This document shows positions 7,289 through 16,086 of a stretch of 64,000 nucleotides of DNA, piece after piece. A program made the translations under genes and the position numbers. This DNA comes from an uncultured Selenomonadales bacterium (lineage in GTDB: Bacteria > Bacillota > Negativicutes > DSM-1736 > Dendrosporobacteraceae), in assembly GCA_946407015.1 (NCBI GenBank), contig CAMJML010000004.1, positions 240,601 to 304,600 of the forward strand. The letters are read 5' to 3'. Each line of letters opens with the position of its first letter. Positions within the stretch are counted from its first letter, which is position 1. The notes under the pieces are model-generated. The model did no database searches. It was not told the origin of the DNA and saw only the letters and a program-made list of their open reading frames with translations.

Positions 7289-8620
7289 ATGAAGAAAATC
7301 AATATTGCCGTAGTCGGTCCGTCTGATTCTGTTGCACTCATTTGTGAGGTGGCCAGAGAAAAAGCCGAGGTGCTGGATATTTTCCCTTTTATTTATCAAG
7401 ATGCACCCGAGGTCCCTGATATTATTGCTCAACATGATGACAAAATCGATGTATGGCTGTTTTCAGGTAAGGTTCCGCACCGGTATGCAATCAATTCCCA
7501 TAATATATTAAAACCTTTGTTTTATATTCCTCATACCGGATCCAGTTTGTACCGGGCCCTGATTCAAATGAATTCTATGGAGAAGCTCAAAATCGATAAA
7601 ATCAGTTTTGATACGTTGAGTGCGAAAGAAATTGAAGAAACTTTTGCAGATATATCCTTGGAGCTGCCTGAGTATTATGTGCATGATTACAGTGGTGTGA
7701 TTACCAAGGAAGAACTGACGAATTATCACTATGAATTATGGAAAAGCGGCAAAACGGATATTGCCGTTACTTGTTTTTATCCCAGTTATCTGGAGCTTAA
7801 GAAGCTTGGGGTACCGGTTTTTCGTATTTGGCCGACACGGCATAATATTCGGTCGATACTGGCAACTGCCATCAATAAGGTGGAGGCGGCCCGGTATAAA
7901 GGGGGCCAAATTGCCATTCATCACATCGCCATCGACGATTATGATCATTTTGTCAGGGAAGTTGCATCCGGATACGATGTGAAAAGAATCGAATTGCAGT
8001 TGTATGATATTCTGATTCATTACACGGAAGCGGTTAAAGGGTCTATTTTTATGCATGACAACGGGCGGTATACCATCTATTCGACCAGAGGCAGTGTGGA
8101 GGAAGTTACCCAATCCTTCACCATTATTCCGGTTTACGAGGAGATCATCCAAAGACTTGCGATTCATGTCAGCGGCGGGATTGGTTTCGGTCAAACTGCC
8201 CATGGGGCTGACAAAAATGCGTATGTGGCGCTGGGGTTAGCCCGCCAGGCCGGGCAGGGAAAATGGATGGTGGTGCTGGATGATAAGACGGCACTAGGTC
8301 CGTTGAGTTCAGCGGTTCATCTCAAGTATGATCTGAGATGTGAAAATAAGGATGTACGTAAAGTTGCTGAGCAGCTCAATATCAGTTTGGCGACAATGAA
8401 TAAGTTGATCGCCGTATTTACCAAGCTAGACGGTAAAGCGGCCAATGCGGATGAATTTGCTTTGTATTTAAATATCACGACCCGCAGTGCGCGACGCTTA
8501 CTCGGTACTTTGGTCGACCATGGCTTTGCTGAGCTTGTGGGTGAGGAAGGTGGCGGCAAAGGGCGCCCAAGGAAACTCTATCAAGTTTCGGTGAAGCAAT
8601 TGGCTGATTCCTTTAAATGA
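7289..8620 (+). CDS. Putative sensor regulator: degenerate cyclase-like domain plus C-terminal winged helix
   Basis: I do not recognise a named family. The 443-residue soluble protein begins with INIAVVGPSDSVALI, reminiscent of a ligand-binding or receiver-like fold, and continues through a mixed alpha/beta region. Around residues 290-320 it has SGGIGFGQTAHGADKNAYVA, resembling the catalytic-strand pattern of GGDEF or GTP-cyclohydrolase-III-like domains but without a GGDEF motif. Residues from about 350 contain VRKVAEQLNISLATMNKLI and a second helix-turn-helix-like NITTRSARRLLGTLVDHG followed by a basic wing (GKGRPRKLY). I infer a transcriptional regulator that senses a small molecule. It is transcribed alone from an extended -10 promoter (TGTTATAAT at 7245-7253) and lies between the siderophore remains and the gcv operon. 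Confidence 0.6.
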   Translation: MKKINIAVVGPSDSVALICEVAREKAEVLDIFPFIYQDAPEVPDIIAQHDDKIDVWLFSGKVPHRYAINSHNILKPLFYIPHTGSSLYRALIQMNSMEKLKIDKISFDTLSAKEIEETFADISLELPEYYVHDYSGVITKEELTNYHYELWKSGKTDIAVTCFYPSYLELKKLGVPVFRIWPTRHNIRSILATAINKVEAARYKGGQIAIHHIAIDDYDHFVREVASGYDVKRIELQLYDILIHYTEAVKGSIFMHDNGRYTIYSTRGSVEEVTQSFTIIPVYEEIIQRLAIHVSGGIGFGQTAHGADKNAYVALGLARQAGQGKWMVVLDDKTALGPLSSAVHLKYDLRCENKDVRKVAEQLNISLATMNKLIAVFTKLDGKAANADEFALYLNITTRSARRLLGTLVDHGFAELVGEEGGGKGRPRKLYQVSVKQLADSFK

Positions 8621-8763
8621 ACACAGATTGTTAGGCCCCTTAGGCCGACGAATCCATCCTGTTGAGACAAACCTGCAGGCGTTAGCCACGGCCGGATGGG
8701 TAAGGTGACGAATTTTTTACGATAGATGAGAAATCTGAAATGAGCTGTTAAAAAATTCTACTA

Positions 8764-8793
8764 TTGACACTTTTTCGAATATTTTGCTAAAAT
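8764..8793 (+). promoter_or_regulatory. Promoter of the glycine riboswitch-gcv operon
   Basis: TTGACA at 8764-8769 and TAAAAT at 8788-8793 are separated by 18 bases in AT-rich DNA. The first aptamer begins about 30 bases after the -10. The bases from 8621 to 8763, before the promoter, hold nothing else I can support. Confidence 0.75.
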
Positions 8794-8819
8794 TAACTTG
8801 AATTCAATAAAATAGGATG

Positions 8820-8992
8820 ATGGTTACGGGAGAGACTGCTCAGGCGGCGCCGAAGGAGAAAGCTCTTTGTTTAAACTCTCAGGCAAAAGGACTGTAACCG
8901 GACTATACTCTGGAGAGAACACTTTCAAGTGATGAAGGTGTCACCGACGGGGAAGCCGAACGGCGAATCTCTCAGGTAAATGGACAGAGGCA
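8820..8992 (+). ncRNA. Tandem glycine riboswitch
   Basis: Two consecutive glycine aptamers are visible. The first is closed by GGTTAC (8822-8827) with GTAACC (8894-8899) and contains GGGAGAGAC, GGCGCCGAAGGAG and CTCTCAGGCAAAAGGAC. The second is closed by CTCTG (8908-8912) with CAGAG (8985-8989) and contains TGGAGAGAA, CACCGACGGGGAAGCC and TCTCTCAGGTAAATGGACA. The order, linker and conserved sequences match the cooperative tandem class that controls gcv operons. The second P1 strand overlaps the terminator stem, which indicates an ON switch: glycine binding holds the 3' strand and prevents termination. Confidence 0.96.
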
Positions 8993-9025
8993 AAGAGGAT
9001 GAACCCTCCTTGCCTCTGTTTTTTT
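8985..9025 (+). terminator. Riboswitch-controlled terminator
   Basis: CAGAGGCAA (8985-8993) pairs with TTGCCTCTG (9010-9018), followed by seven T. The left arm includes the 3' strand of P1 of the second aptamer, so terminator and ligand-bound aptamer exclude each other. Between 9026 and 9147 there is a leader without a supported gene. Confidence 0.92.
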
Positions 9026-9147
9026 ATGCTTTTCTGCAGGGAAGTATAAAGTTCTGTCCCCAACCAGCTTGTTTTGCAGGGAACTGGGGTAAAGCCGGGG
9101 GTTCTATGCATATAGTCTTAATAATGAAAAGAGAGAGGATGAGTGGT

Positions 9148-10248
9148 TTGACGGCAATGAAGACACCTCTGTATGAGACCCACCTCAAATATGGCGGCAA
9201 GATAGTCGAATTCGGTGGCTGGCTGCTGCCTGTTCAGTATGCCGGCATTCTGGAGGAGCACAAAGCGGTCCGGGAAAAGGCCGGCTTATTTGATGTTTCC
9301 CACATGGGTGAGGTTTTGGTTAAGGGCCTGGATGCATTAGCTTTTTTGCAGAAAGTCGTCACCAATGATGTGGCTGCCATGACCGATCATAAAGCCCAGT
9401 ATACGCCCATGTGTTATCCGGATGGCGGTACGGTTGATGATTTGCTGATCTACAGGCGAAGCATGAATGAATATTTTCTGGTCATCAATGCAGCCAATAT
9501 TGAAAAAGACTGGCAATGGCTGCAGGAAAACAGCGCCGGTTTTGCTGTAGAGTTAACCAATTTATCGGCCGAAACGGCCGAGCTGGCCTTGCAGGGGCCA
9601 TTGGCTGAGACCATTTTGCGTACGCTCACTGAGGTGCCGGTCGAGCAGCTGGGATATTACTGGTTTATCCCGGAATTGCTGGTAGCAGGTAAAAAGGTTA
9701 TGTTATCCCGAACCGGCTATACCGGTGAAGACGGCTTTGAATTCTACTGCCGTCCGGATGAAGCGGCCTTTTTGTGGGAAGCCATCATGGAAGCCGGCAA
9801 ACCCTATGGTTTGATGCCTGCCGGGCTGGGCTGCCGGGATACGCTGCGGTTTGAAGCGGCTCTGCCTCTCTACGGTCATGAATTATCGGCGACCATTACG
9901 CCCATTGAAGCGGGAATTGGTAAGTTTGTTGCTCTGGATAAAGAGGATTTCAACGGCCGGGCGGTATTGGCCGAACAAAAACAAAACGGGCCCCGCCGTA
10001 AAATTGCCGGCTTTGTGCTGACAGGCCGGGGGATTGCCCGCGCCGGTTATCCGGTTATTTATGAAGGCCGTCAGATTGGGACGGTAACGACCGGATCTTA
10101 TGCGCCTACCTTGGAACAAAATATCGGGCTGGCACTGGTCGAGGCCGAATATGCCGGTGTTGGCCAGACTTTTGCTGTGGAAATCCGCGGGAAACACATC
10201 CCCGCGGAAGTGATAAAAAAACCATTTTACCATCGAAAGGGGAAATAA
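9148..10248 (+). CDS. gcvT: Glycine cleavage system T protein (aminomethyltransferase)
   Basis: GcvT transfers the methylene group from aminomethyl-lipoyl-GcvH to tetrahydrofolate and releases ammonia. The protein of about 366 residues starts KTPLYETHLKYGGKIVEFGG and contains LFDVSHMGEV, QYTPMCYPDGGTVDDLLIYR, SRTGYTGEDGFEFYC and LGCRDTLRFEAALPLYGHEL, all GcvT landmarks, with the usual C-terminal barrel (GTVTTGSYAPTLEQNIGLA). The start is ambiguous: TTG 9148 has a well-spaced GAGAGAGG element, while ATG 9139 lies directly against it and ATG 9157 is also possible. It is the first gene of the riboswitch operon and is followed by gcvH after three bases. Confidence 0.95.
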   Translation: MTAMKTPLYETHLKYGGKIVEFGGWLLPVQYAGILEEHKAVREKAGLFDVSHMGEVLVKGLDALAFLQKVVTNDVAAMTDHKAQYTPMCYPDGGTVDDLLIYRRSMNEYFLVINAANIEKDWQWLQENSAGFAVELTNLSAETAELALQGPLAETILRTLTEVPVEQLGYYWFIPELLVAGKKVMLSRTGYTGEDGFEFYCRPDEAAFLWEAIMEAGKPYGLMPAGLGCRDTLRFEAALPLYGHELSATITPIEAGIGKFVALDKEDFNGRAVLAEQKQNGPRRKIAGFVLTGRGIARAGYPVIYEGRQIGTVTTGSYAPTLEQNIGLALVEAEYAGVGQTFAVEIRGKHIPAEVIKKPFYHRKGK

Positions 10249-10251
10249 GCG

Positions 10252-10641
10252 ATGAATATTCCGCAAGAACTGAAGTATTCCAAAGATCATGAGTGGGTCC
10301 GCATTGACGGCAACCGGGTGACGGTCGGGATTACCGATTATGCCCAGGCCCAGTTGGGTGATGTCGTTTTTGTCGAACTGCCTGAACCAGGCACAGAAGT
10401 TTCGACCGGTGCCGGTTTTTCCGTTGTCGAATCGGTTAAAGCGGTCTCCGACATCTATGCACCGGTTTCCGGCACTGTGCTGGAAGTGAACGAAGCCCTA
10501 GCCGACGCTCCGGAAATCGTCAATCAATCCCCTTACGAGGATGGCTGGATTGTGGTGATTGAGCTTGCCGATGAAGCCGAACTGGATGAACTGCTGGACA
10601 GTGAGGCCTATGAAGAATTACTGGCAGAGGGAGGCCAATAG
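10252..10641 (+). CDS. gcvH: Glycine cleavage system H protein
   Basis: GcvH carries the lipoyl arm that shuttles the aminomethyl group between the P, T and L proteins. The 129-residue protein has the complete fold: [35 protein letters not shown], and [17 protein letters not shown], in which Lys63 is the lipoylated residue, then the [10 protein letters not shown] segment. It lies between gcvT and gcvPA with almost no spacing. The same operon carries the genes expected to lipoylate it (lipM, lipS1, lipS2). Confidence 0.97.
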   Translation: MNIPQELKYSKDHEWVRIDGNRVTVGITDYAQAQLGDVVFVELPEPGTEVSTGAGFSVVESVKAVSDIYAPVSGTVLEVNEALADAPEIVNQSPYEDGWIVVIELADEAELDELLDSEAYEELLAEGGQ

Positions 10642-10642
10642 C

Positions 10643-11989
10643 ATGCCGTGGAGCTATCTGCCCCACACCGAGCAGGACCGCAAAGCCATGCTGGCGGCTA
10701 TTGGTGTGGAAAAAGCCGAAGACCTTTTCACCGATATTGCTCCTGATTTACGTCTGAACCGTCCGCTGCAGCTGCCGGTCGCCCTGGCCGAACCCGAACT
10801 GGTCAAACATCTGACAGCACTGGCTAAAGCCAATGCTCATACTCAGGACTATGCCTGCTTTCTTGGCGCCGGGGCCTATGATCACTATATTCCCAGCGTG
10901 GTGGACCATGTGCTGCGCCGCTCCGAGTTTTATACCGCCTATACGCAGTATCAGCCCGAGATTTCCCAGGGCTATTTGCAGGCGCTGTGGGAATACCAGA
11001 GCATGATTTGTCAATTGACCGGCATGGAAGTCGCCAATGCCTCCCTATATGACGGCGGCACCGGTTTGGCAGAAGCGGCCATGATGGCAGCCTCCGCCAC
11101 CGGACGCAAGGAATTTCTGGTAACGCAAACCCTGCATCCCCATTACCGCGCCGTACTGAGCACTTATGCCAAAGACCGGGGTTATGGGCTCACCAAAATC
11201 GGTTATCAGGACGGTTTGCTGGATCTGGAAGCACTGCAGGCCAAGTTGAACAAAAATATTGCAGCCATACTGGTGCAGACTCCGAACTTCTTTGGTTGTA
11301 TTGAAGATATTCAGGCTGCTGCCGATTTGGCTCACGCCCAGGGAGCCCTGCTCATTACCGCCGTGGACCCGGTCTCATTAGGGCTCCTGGAAGCACCGGG
11401 GAACTTGGGAGCCGATATTGTAGTGGGCGAAGGGCAGAGCCTGGGCATTCCCCTGTCCTTTGGCGGCCCGTATCTGGGCTTTTTTGCCACCACCGAAAAG
11501 CTGATGCGGAAAATGCCGGGCCGGATTGTCGGGCAGACCGTCGATACCGACGGTAAAAGGAGCTTTGTGCTGACCCTGCAGGCCCGCGAGCAGCATATCC
11601 GGCGGGAAAAGGCCAATTCCAATATTTGCTCCAATGAAGCACTGTGCGCTTTGGCGGCTGCCGTGTATTTGAGCACGGTCGGTAAAACCGGGTTTCAGCA
11701 GGTGGCAGCGCAATCTTTGCACAAGGCCCATTACGCTTATCAGCAATTGAACCGCCTGCCGAACTGCAAAGAGGTGTTCAGCGCACCGTTCTTTAAGGAG
11801 TTTGTGGTACGGCTTAACCAGCCGGTGGCTGCAGTCAATGAGAAACTACTGGCCGACCATATCATTGGCGGCCTGGATTTAGAAACCTATTACCCCGAAC
11901 TGAAGCAGTGCATGCTTCTTTGTGTGACCGAAAACCGGTCACGGCAGGACATCGATCTTTTGATTGAACGATTGGGGGCGATAGGATGA
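10643..11989 (+). CDS. gcvPA: Glycine dehydrogenase (decarboxylating) subunit 1
   Basis: This is the N-terminal half of the split P protein found in Firmicutes and archaea. It works with GcvPB to decarboxylate glycine on PLP and pass the aminomethyl group to GcvH. The 448-residue protein starts [16 protein letters not shown] and contains [46 protein letters not shown] and [19 protein letters not shown]. Its ATG lies one base after the gcvH stop, behind an AGAGGGAGG element within gcvH. The stop overlaps the gcvPB start. Confidence 0.96.
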   Translation: MPWSYLPHTEQDRKAMLAAIGVEKAEDLFTDIAPDLRLNRPLQLPVALAEPELVKHLTALAKANAHTQDYACFLGAGAYDHYIPSVVDHVLRRSEFYTAYTQYQPEISQGYLQALWEYQSMICQLTGMEVANASLYDGGTGLAEAAMMAASATGRKEFLVTQTLHPHYRAVLSTYAKDRGYGLTKIGYQDGLLDLEALQAKLNKNIAAILVQTPNFFGCIEDIQAAADLAHAQGALLITAVDPVSLGLLEAPGNLGADIVVGEGQSLGIPLSFGGPYLGFFATTEKLMRKMPGRIVGQTVDTDGKRSFVLTLQAREQHIRREKANSNICSNEALCALAAAVYLSTVGKTGFQQVAAQSLHKAHYAYQQLNRLPNCKEVFSAPFFKEFVVRLNQPVAAVNEKLLADHIIGGLDLETYYPELKQCMLLCVTENRSRQDIDLLIERLGAIG

Positions 11990-13443
11990 GCATAAAAAAG
12001 AGCAAAGAACTGATTTTTGAACTGTCGCAAGCTGGGCGCCGCGCTGTCGATCTGCCTGCCTGTGATGTACCGGAAGCAACCTTGGAATCCCTGATTCCAG
12101 CCCGCTTTCTCCGGAAAAAGCCACCTTCGCTGCCCGAGGTCAGCCAACCTGACCTGATGCGGCATTATACCGCCTTATCGCAGCGGAATTTTGGCGTGGA
12201 CTCAGGATTTTACCCGCTGGGCTCTTGTACCATGAAGTATAATCCGAAGGTGAATGAGGATGCCGGCCGGTATCCCGGTTTTTCACTCATCCATCCGCTG
12301 CAGCCTGAAGCAACGGTCCAGGGAGCGCTGGAACTGCTTTACAATATGGAGCAGTATCTCGCCGAAATTTCCGGGATGGATGCCGTGACCATGCAGCCGG
12401 TTGCCGGTGCCCACGGAGAGTTGACCGGTCTTAAGCTCATCCGTGCCTATCACCGGCAGCGGGGTGAGCAACGGACCAAAGTCATTGTTCCCGACTCGGC
12501 CCATGGTACCAATCCGGCTACCGCTACGGTATGCGGACTGGAAACGGTCGAGATTAAATCCCATCCTGACGGCTCTATCAACCTGGAGGCGCTCCAGGCT
12601 GCCGTTGGGCCGGACACGGCTGCGCTGATGCTGACCAACCCCAGCACGCTGGGGTTGTTTGAAAGCAATATCCGGGAAATTGCCCGGATTGTCCATGAAG
12701 CCGGGGGGCTGCTGTACTATGACGGTGCCAATGCCAACGCCATTATGGGCATTACCCGCCCCGGTGATATGGGCTTTGATGTGGTCCACTTCAATCTGCA
12801 TAAAACCTTCAGCACGCCTCATGGCGGCGGCGGGCCGGGGTCCGGACCAATCGGGGTCAAACAGGAGCTGGTGCCTTTTCTGCCTGTTCCGGTTATTGTC
12901 AAAGACGGCGGTGCCTATCATCTGGAACAGGACCGGCCGCTGTCCATTGGCAAGGTCCATGCCTTTTACGGCAATTTCGGCGTCATTGTCCGGGCCTATG
13001 CCTACATCCGGGCCATGGGGCCGGACGGCTTAAAGCAAGCTAGCGAAGATGCTGTCTTAAACGCCAATTATTGCCTCAGTCAGTTGAAAGACGATTTTTA
13101 TGCCCCCTTTAACCGCTTTTGCATGCATGAGTGCATCGTAACCTCCAAACAGCAAAAACAATATGGCGTGCGGACGCTGGATATTGCCAAACGGCTGCTG
13201 GACTATGGCTATCATCCGCCGACCATCTATTTTCCGCTCATTGTGGAAGAGGCGATGATGATTGAACCGACCGAGACTGAGAGCAAGGAAACGCTGGATG
13301 CTTTTATTGCGGCCATGCGTTCCATCGCCGAGGAAGCCAAAACGGATGCTGCCCTGATTACGGCTGCGCCGCAGACCACGGTGGTGGGACGGCTGGATGA
13401 AGCGCTGGCAGCCCGCAAGCCGGTGGTGCGATGGAAAGAATAG
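11986..13443 (+). CDS. gcvPB: Glycine dehydrogenase (decarboxylating) subunit 2
   Basis: This is the catalytic half of the split P protein. The 485-residue protein contains [44 protein letters not shown] and [19 protein letters not shown], in which Lys273 is the PLP-binding lysine followed by the glycine-rich loop. ATG 11986 overlaps the gcvPA stop by four bases, so translation of the two subunits is coupled. The last codons overlap the start of lipS1. Confidence 0.97.
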   Translation: MSIKKSKELIFELSQAGRRAVDLPACDVPEATLESLIPARFLRKKPPSLPEVSQPDLMRHYTALSQRNFGVDSGFYPLGSCTMKYNPKVNEDAGRYPGFSLIHPLQPEATVQGALELLYNMEQYLAEISGMDAVTMQPVAGAHGELTGLKLIRAYHRQRGEQRTKVIVPDSAHGTNPATATVCGLETVEIKSHPDGSINLEALQAAVGPDTAALMLTNPSTLGLFESNIREIARIVHEAGGLLYYDGANANAIMGITRPGDMGFDVVHFNLHKTFSTPHGGGGPGSGPIGVKQELVPFLPVPVIVKDGGAYHLEQDRPLSIGKVHAFYGNFGVIVRAYAYIRAMGPDGLKQASEDAVLNANYCLSQLKDDFYAPFNRFCMHECIVTSKQQKQYGVRTLDIAKRLLDYGYHPPTIYFPLIVEEAMMIEPTETESKETLDAFIAAMRSIAEEAKTDAALITAAPQTTVVGRLDEALAARKPVVRWKE

Positions 13444-14258
13444 AGAAGCTGCCGGCCAGCCAAGCCATCCGCTTTGCTTACCCGCGCAACACCAGGCCGG
13501 TTTCGGTGACCGGTGCCGCCTGCGAACTGAATTGCGCCCATTGCGGCGGCCATTATTTAAAACATATGCGGCCCATTGAAAGCATGACCGCTGCTGATCC
13601 CAGCCCGAGCTGGCTGGTCAGCGGCGGCTGCCAGGCCGACGGTGCCGTTCCGATTGCGGAACACCTGGACCGGCTGGCCGAGCTCAAGCAGGGGCGGCGG
13701 TACAATATGCATGTGGGCCTGGTCGGTGAAGCTGAAATTGAAAGGCTGGCGGGAGTGGCCGACTGCGTGTCCTTTGACTTTGTAGCCGATCAAGCCACCA
13801 TCCGGGAAGTCTTTGGCAGTGACCGAACCGTCGGGGATTATATTCGCTGTTACCAGGCACTAAGGAGCCGGGTGCAGGTCATGCCGCATCTTTGTATCGG
13901 ACTGAACGGCGGCCGGCTTTGTGGTGAAACCCGGGCTTTGGAACTATTGCAGCAACTGGGGGCAGAGGCCATTACGCTGATTGTTTTCATGCCCACCCGG
14001 GGCAGCCGGTTTGCCGACCGCAAGCCGCCTGGTCTCAGTGAGACGGCTCAGGTATTGACCCAGGCCCGGCTTATGTTTCCCGATATCCCCGTCCATTTGG
14101 GCTGCATGCGTCCCGGTGGTCGTTATCGGGAAGAGCTGGATCAATGGGCGGTGCGGATTGGCGTTAATTCCATTGTCAATCCGGCCCCAGCCGCTGTGGC
14201 CCTGGCCGAACGGCTGGGAATGACTATTACGCGCAAAGAGGAGTGCTGTGTACTGTGA
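13431..14258 (+). CDS. lipS1: Radical SAM protein, LipS1-like half of split lipoyl synthase
   Basis: The 275-residue protein carries a radical SAM cluster motif, Cys31-x3-Cys35-x2-Cys38 (CELNCAHC), preceded by RPVSVTGAA, and ends with a cysteine pair (EECCVL). It is not LipA: it lacks LipA's N-terminal auxiliary-cluster cysteines and the C-terminal RSSY motif. Its pairing with a second biotin-synthase-like radical SAM gene directly downstream, and with a LipM-type octanoyltransferase, matches the two-protein lipoyl synthase LipS1/LipS2 known from archaea and some bacteria, which together insert two sulfurs into octanoyl-GcvH. The ATG overlaps the end of gcvPB by 13 bases. The assignment to LipS1 rather than LipS2 rests on order and on recall of the family. 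Confidence 0.78.
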   Translation: MERIEKLPASQAIRFAYPRNTRPVSVTGAACELNCAHCGGHYLKHMRPIESMTAADPSPSWLVSGGCQADGAVPIAEHLDRLAELKQGRRYNMHVGLVGEAEIERLAGVADCVSFDFVADQATIREVFGSDRTVGDYIRCYQALRSRVQVMPHLCIGLNGGRLCGETRALELLQQLGAEAITLIVFMPTRGSRFADRKPPGLSETAQVLTQARLMFPDIPVHLGCMRPGGRYREELDQWAVRIGVNSIVNPAPAAVALAERLGMTITRKEECCVL

Positions 14259-15244
14259 GTGTTTGGAAACTGTCGGCCGGAACCGCTTGTGTGGTTGGCA
14301 AAAAACAACTGAAAACCGATGTGCTTCCAACAACCGCCTATGTTATGCTGGGAGAAAAGTGCCTGAACAATTGCCGGTTTTGTGCCCAGTCGCACAGCAG
14401 TACTGCCCGGGCCGACCGGCTGGCCAGAATCACCTGGCCGGATATCCCGGCACAGGAGGCGGCCGCAGCGATTGCCGCCGCCTTTGAGGCGGGACGCCTC
14501 AAGCGGGTTTGCCTGCAGGTGGTGCGTACCGGGCAAAGCTGGCAAGCCGGTGTCGCCGCGCTGGAGTCTTTGACCAGGGAAAGCGCCATTCCGGTTTGTA
14601 TTGCCAGTGCCATCGAGACGGTGGAGCAAGCCGGGGAATTGGTGGCGCGGGGAGCCGACCGGATTTGCATTGCCCTTGATGCGGCCACTCCGGACATTGA
14701 CCGGCAGGTGAAAGACGGGCAATGGACCCGGCGGCACGAATTGCTGCAGCGTTGTGCCAGTCAACTGCCGGGCCGGGCTAGCACCCATCTGATTGTGGGT
14801 TTGGGTGAAAGCGAGGAAGCCATGCTTAAGACCATCCAGGAGTGCCTGGAGCAAGGCATTACGGTGGGGCTGTTTGCGTTTACACCGGTACCGGGGACAG
14901 CCTGGGCCGACCGCCGGCCACCGGACATCGGCCGCTACCGGCGGGTGCAGATTGGCCATTACCTGCTCAGGCAAGGCTATAGCCCGGTGCTGTTGCAATT
15001 CTGCGACGGCCAGCTGGCGGCCATTGCCTTGCCGGTTAAAGAGTTGCTCAGCCTGCTGGCGGACGGCAAAGCGTTTGAAACCAGCGGCTGCCCTGATTGC
15101 AACCGCCCTTATTATAATGAACGCCCAGGCGGGAGCCTCTATAACTATCCCCGGCCGCTTACCCCGGCCGAAACCCGGCAGGCCATTGCCGAAAGCGGGC
15201 TTTTAGCAGCGACAGCCGTAAAAGTCCTGGAGGGCTGCTTATGA
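14255..15244 (+). CDS. lipS2: Biotin-synthase-like radical SAM protein, LipS2-like half of split lipoyl synthase
   Basis: The protein of about 329 residues has the cluster motif Cys36-x3-Cys40-x2-Cys43 (CLNNCRFCAQ) and the general layout of biotin synthase relatives, including THLIVGLGESEEAM and FTPVPGTAW. It lacks clear BioB [2Fe-2S] ligand motifs and carries an extra C-terminal cysteine pair (SGCPDCNRPYYNERPG), a candidate auxiliary-cluster or sulfur-donor site. GTG 14255 overlaps the lipS1 stop (GTGA), which I prefer to GTG 14243. Operon position between lipS1 and lipM makes a role in lipoyl assembly far more likely than biotin synthesis; no bio gene is near. Confidence 0.78.
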   Translation: MSVWKLSAGTACVVGKKQLKTDVLPTTAYVMLGEKCLNNCRFCAQSHSSTARADRLARITWPDIPAQEAAAAIAAAFEAGRLKRVCLQVVRTGQSWQAGVAALESLTRESAIPVCIASAIETVEQAGELVARGADRICIALDAATPDIDRQVKDGQWTRRHELLQRCASQLPGRASTHLIVGLGESEEAMLKTIQECLEQGITVGLFAFTPVPGTAWADRRPPDIGRYRRVQIGHYLLRQGYSPVLLQFCDGQLAAIALPVKELLSLLADGKAFETSGCPDCNRPYYNERPGGSLYNYPRPLTPAETRQAIAESGLLAATAVKVLEGCL

Positions 15245-16065
15245 AGTGGCGGGTCATCAACAGCGGCATCAATAGTGCAGCGGTCAATATGGCGGTGGAT
15301 GAAGCCATATTGACCGCCCATGCCCAGGGTGACGTGCCGCCTACCCTCCGGTTTTACGGCTGGGAGCCTGCGGCGGTCAGTCTGGGCTATTTTCAGCAGG
15401 CTGCAGCCGAAGTCAATCTGGAACGGTGCCGCAGTCAGGGCATTGACGTGGTGCGGCGGCTGACCGGCGGACGGGCCGTCTTGCACCAGCACGAATTGAC
15501 TTACAGTGTGGTGGTGCGGGCCGATCAGCCGCTCATTCCGGCCACCATTACGGCCTCATACCGTTATTTTAGTGAAGGAATTCTGGCTGGACTGAGAAAC
15601 CTGGGCATCGAAGCTGCGATGAGCGTTCCCCGGGCGGCGTACGGTCAGACCAAACGGACGCATACGTCGTCGGCCTGTTTTGATGCTCCTTCCCACTATG
15701 AGATTACCGTTCAGGGCAAGAAATTGGTGGGCAGCGCCCAGGTGCGCAAAGACGGGGTGATTTTACAGCATGGCTCGATTTTACTGACCTTTGATCCGGC
15801 GCTGGTGGCCTCCTTACTGAATCTGCCATCACCGGAAGCCCGCGGCAGAGTGGCGGAAATGCTGGCCCAACGGGCGATTGCCCTTGCGGACGCGGCCGGC
15901 CGGGAAATCAGCTGGCAGCAGGCCTGTCAGTCCATGCTGACAGGGTTCGGCCCGGCACTGGGAATCGAACTGGAACCTGGGGTGCTCAGCCAGCAGGAAG
16001 AGGAGACGGCCGCTGAGCTGGCCCGGAACAAATACAGTCAAGAACACTGGAATTTTCGGCGCTAA
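15241..16065 (+). CDS. lipM: Octanoyl-[GcvH] transferase, LipM type
   Basis: The protein belongs to the BPL/LplA/LipB fold and likely moves octanoyl from acyl carrier protein to GcvH, the substrate for lipoyl synthase. The 274-residue sequence has VVRRLTGGRAVLHQHELTYS, then SSACFDAPSHYE with Cys146, and KKLVGSAQVRKDGVILQHGS. The cysteine within ACFDAPS corresponds to the catalytic Cys150 of Bacillus subtilis LipM, which distinguishes it from true lipoate ligases. ATG 15241 overlaps the lipS2 stop. A lipoate-protein ligase is the alternative, but the cysteine and the neighbouring synthase genes favour LipM. Confidence 0.87.
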   Translation: MKWRVINSGINSAAVNMAVDEAILTAHAQGDVPPTLRFYGWEPAAVSLGYFQQAAAEVNLERCRSQGIDVVRRLTGGRAVLHQHELTYSVVVRADQPLIPATITASYRYFSEGILAGLRNLGIEAAMSVPRAAYGQTKRTHTSSACFDAPSHYEITVQGKKLVGSAQVRKDGVILQHGSILLTFDPALVASLLNLPSPEARGRVAEMLAQRAIALADAAGREISWQQACQSMLTGFGPALGIELEPGVLSQQEEETAAELARNKYSQEHWNFRR

Positions 16066-16086
16066 CCGGTACGAACAGGAGGGGTT

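Noticed and set aside
12283..12960. 225-codon open frame on the minus strand
   Set aside because: It lies fully within gcvPB, has no ribosome-binding site and arises from the high-GC codon bias of the true gene.
14141..14998. 285-codon open frame on the minus strand
   Set aside because: It is antisense to lipS1 and lipS2, both of which have clear motifs and overlapping starts.
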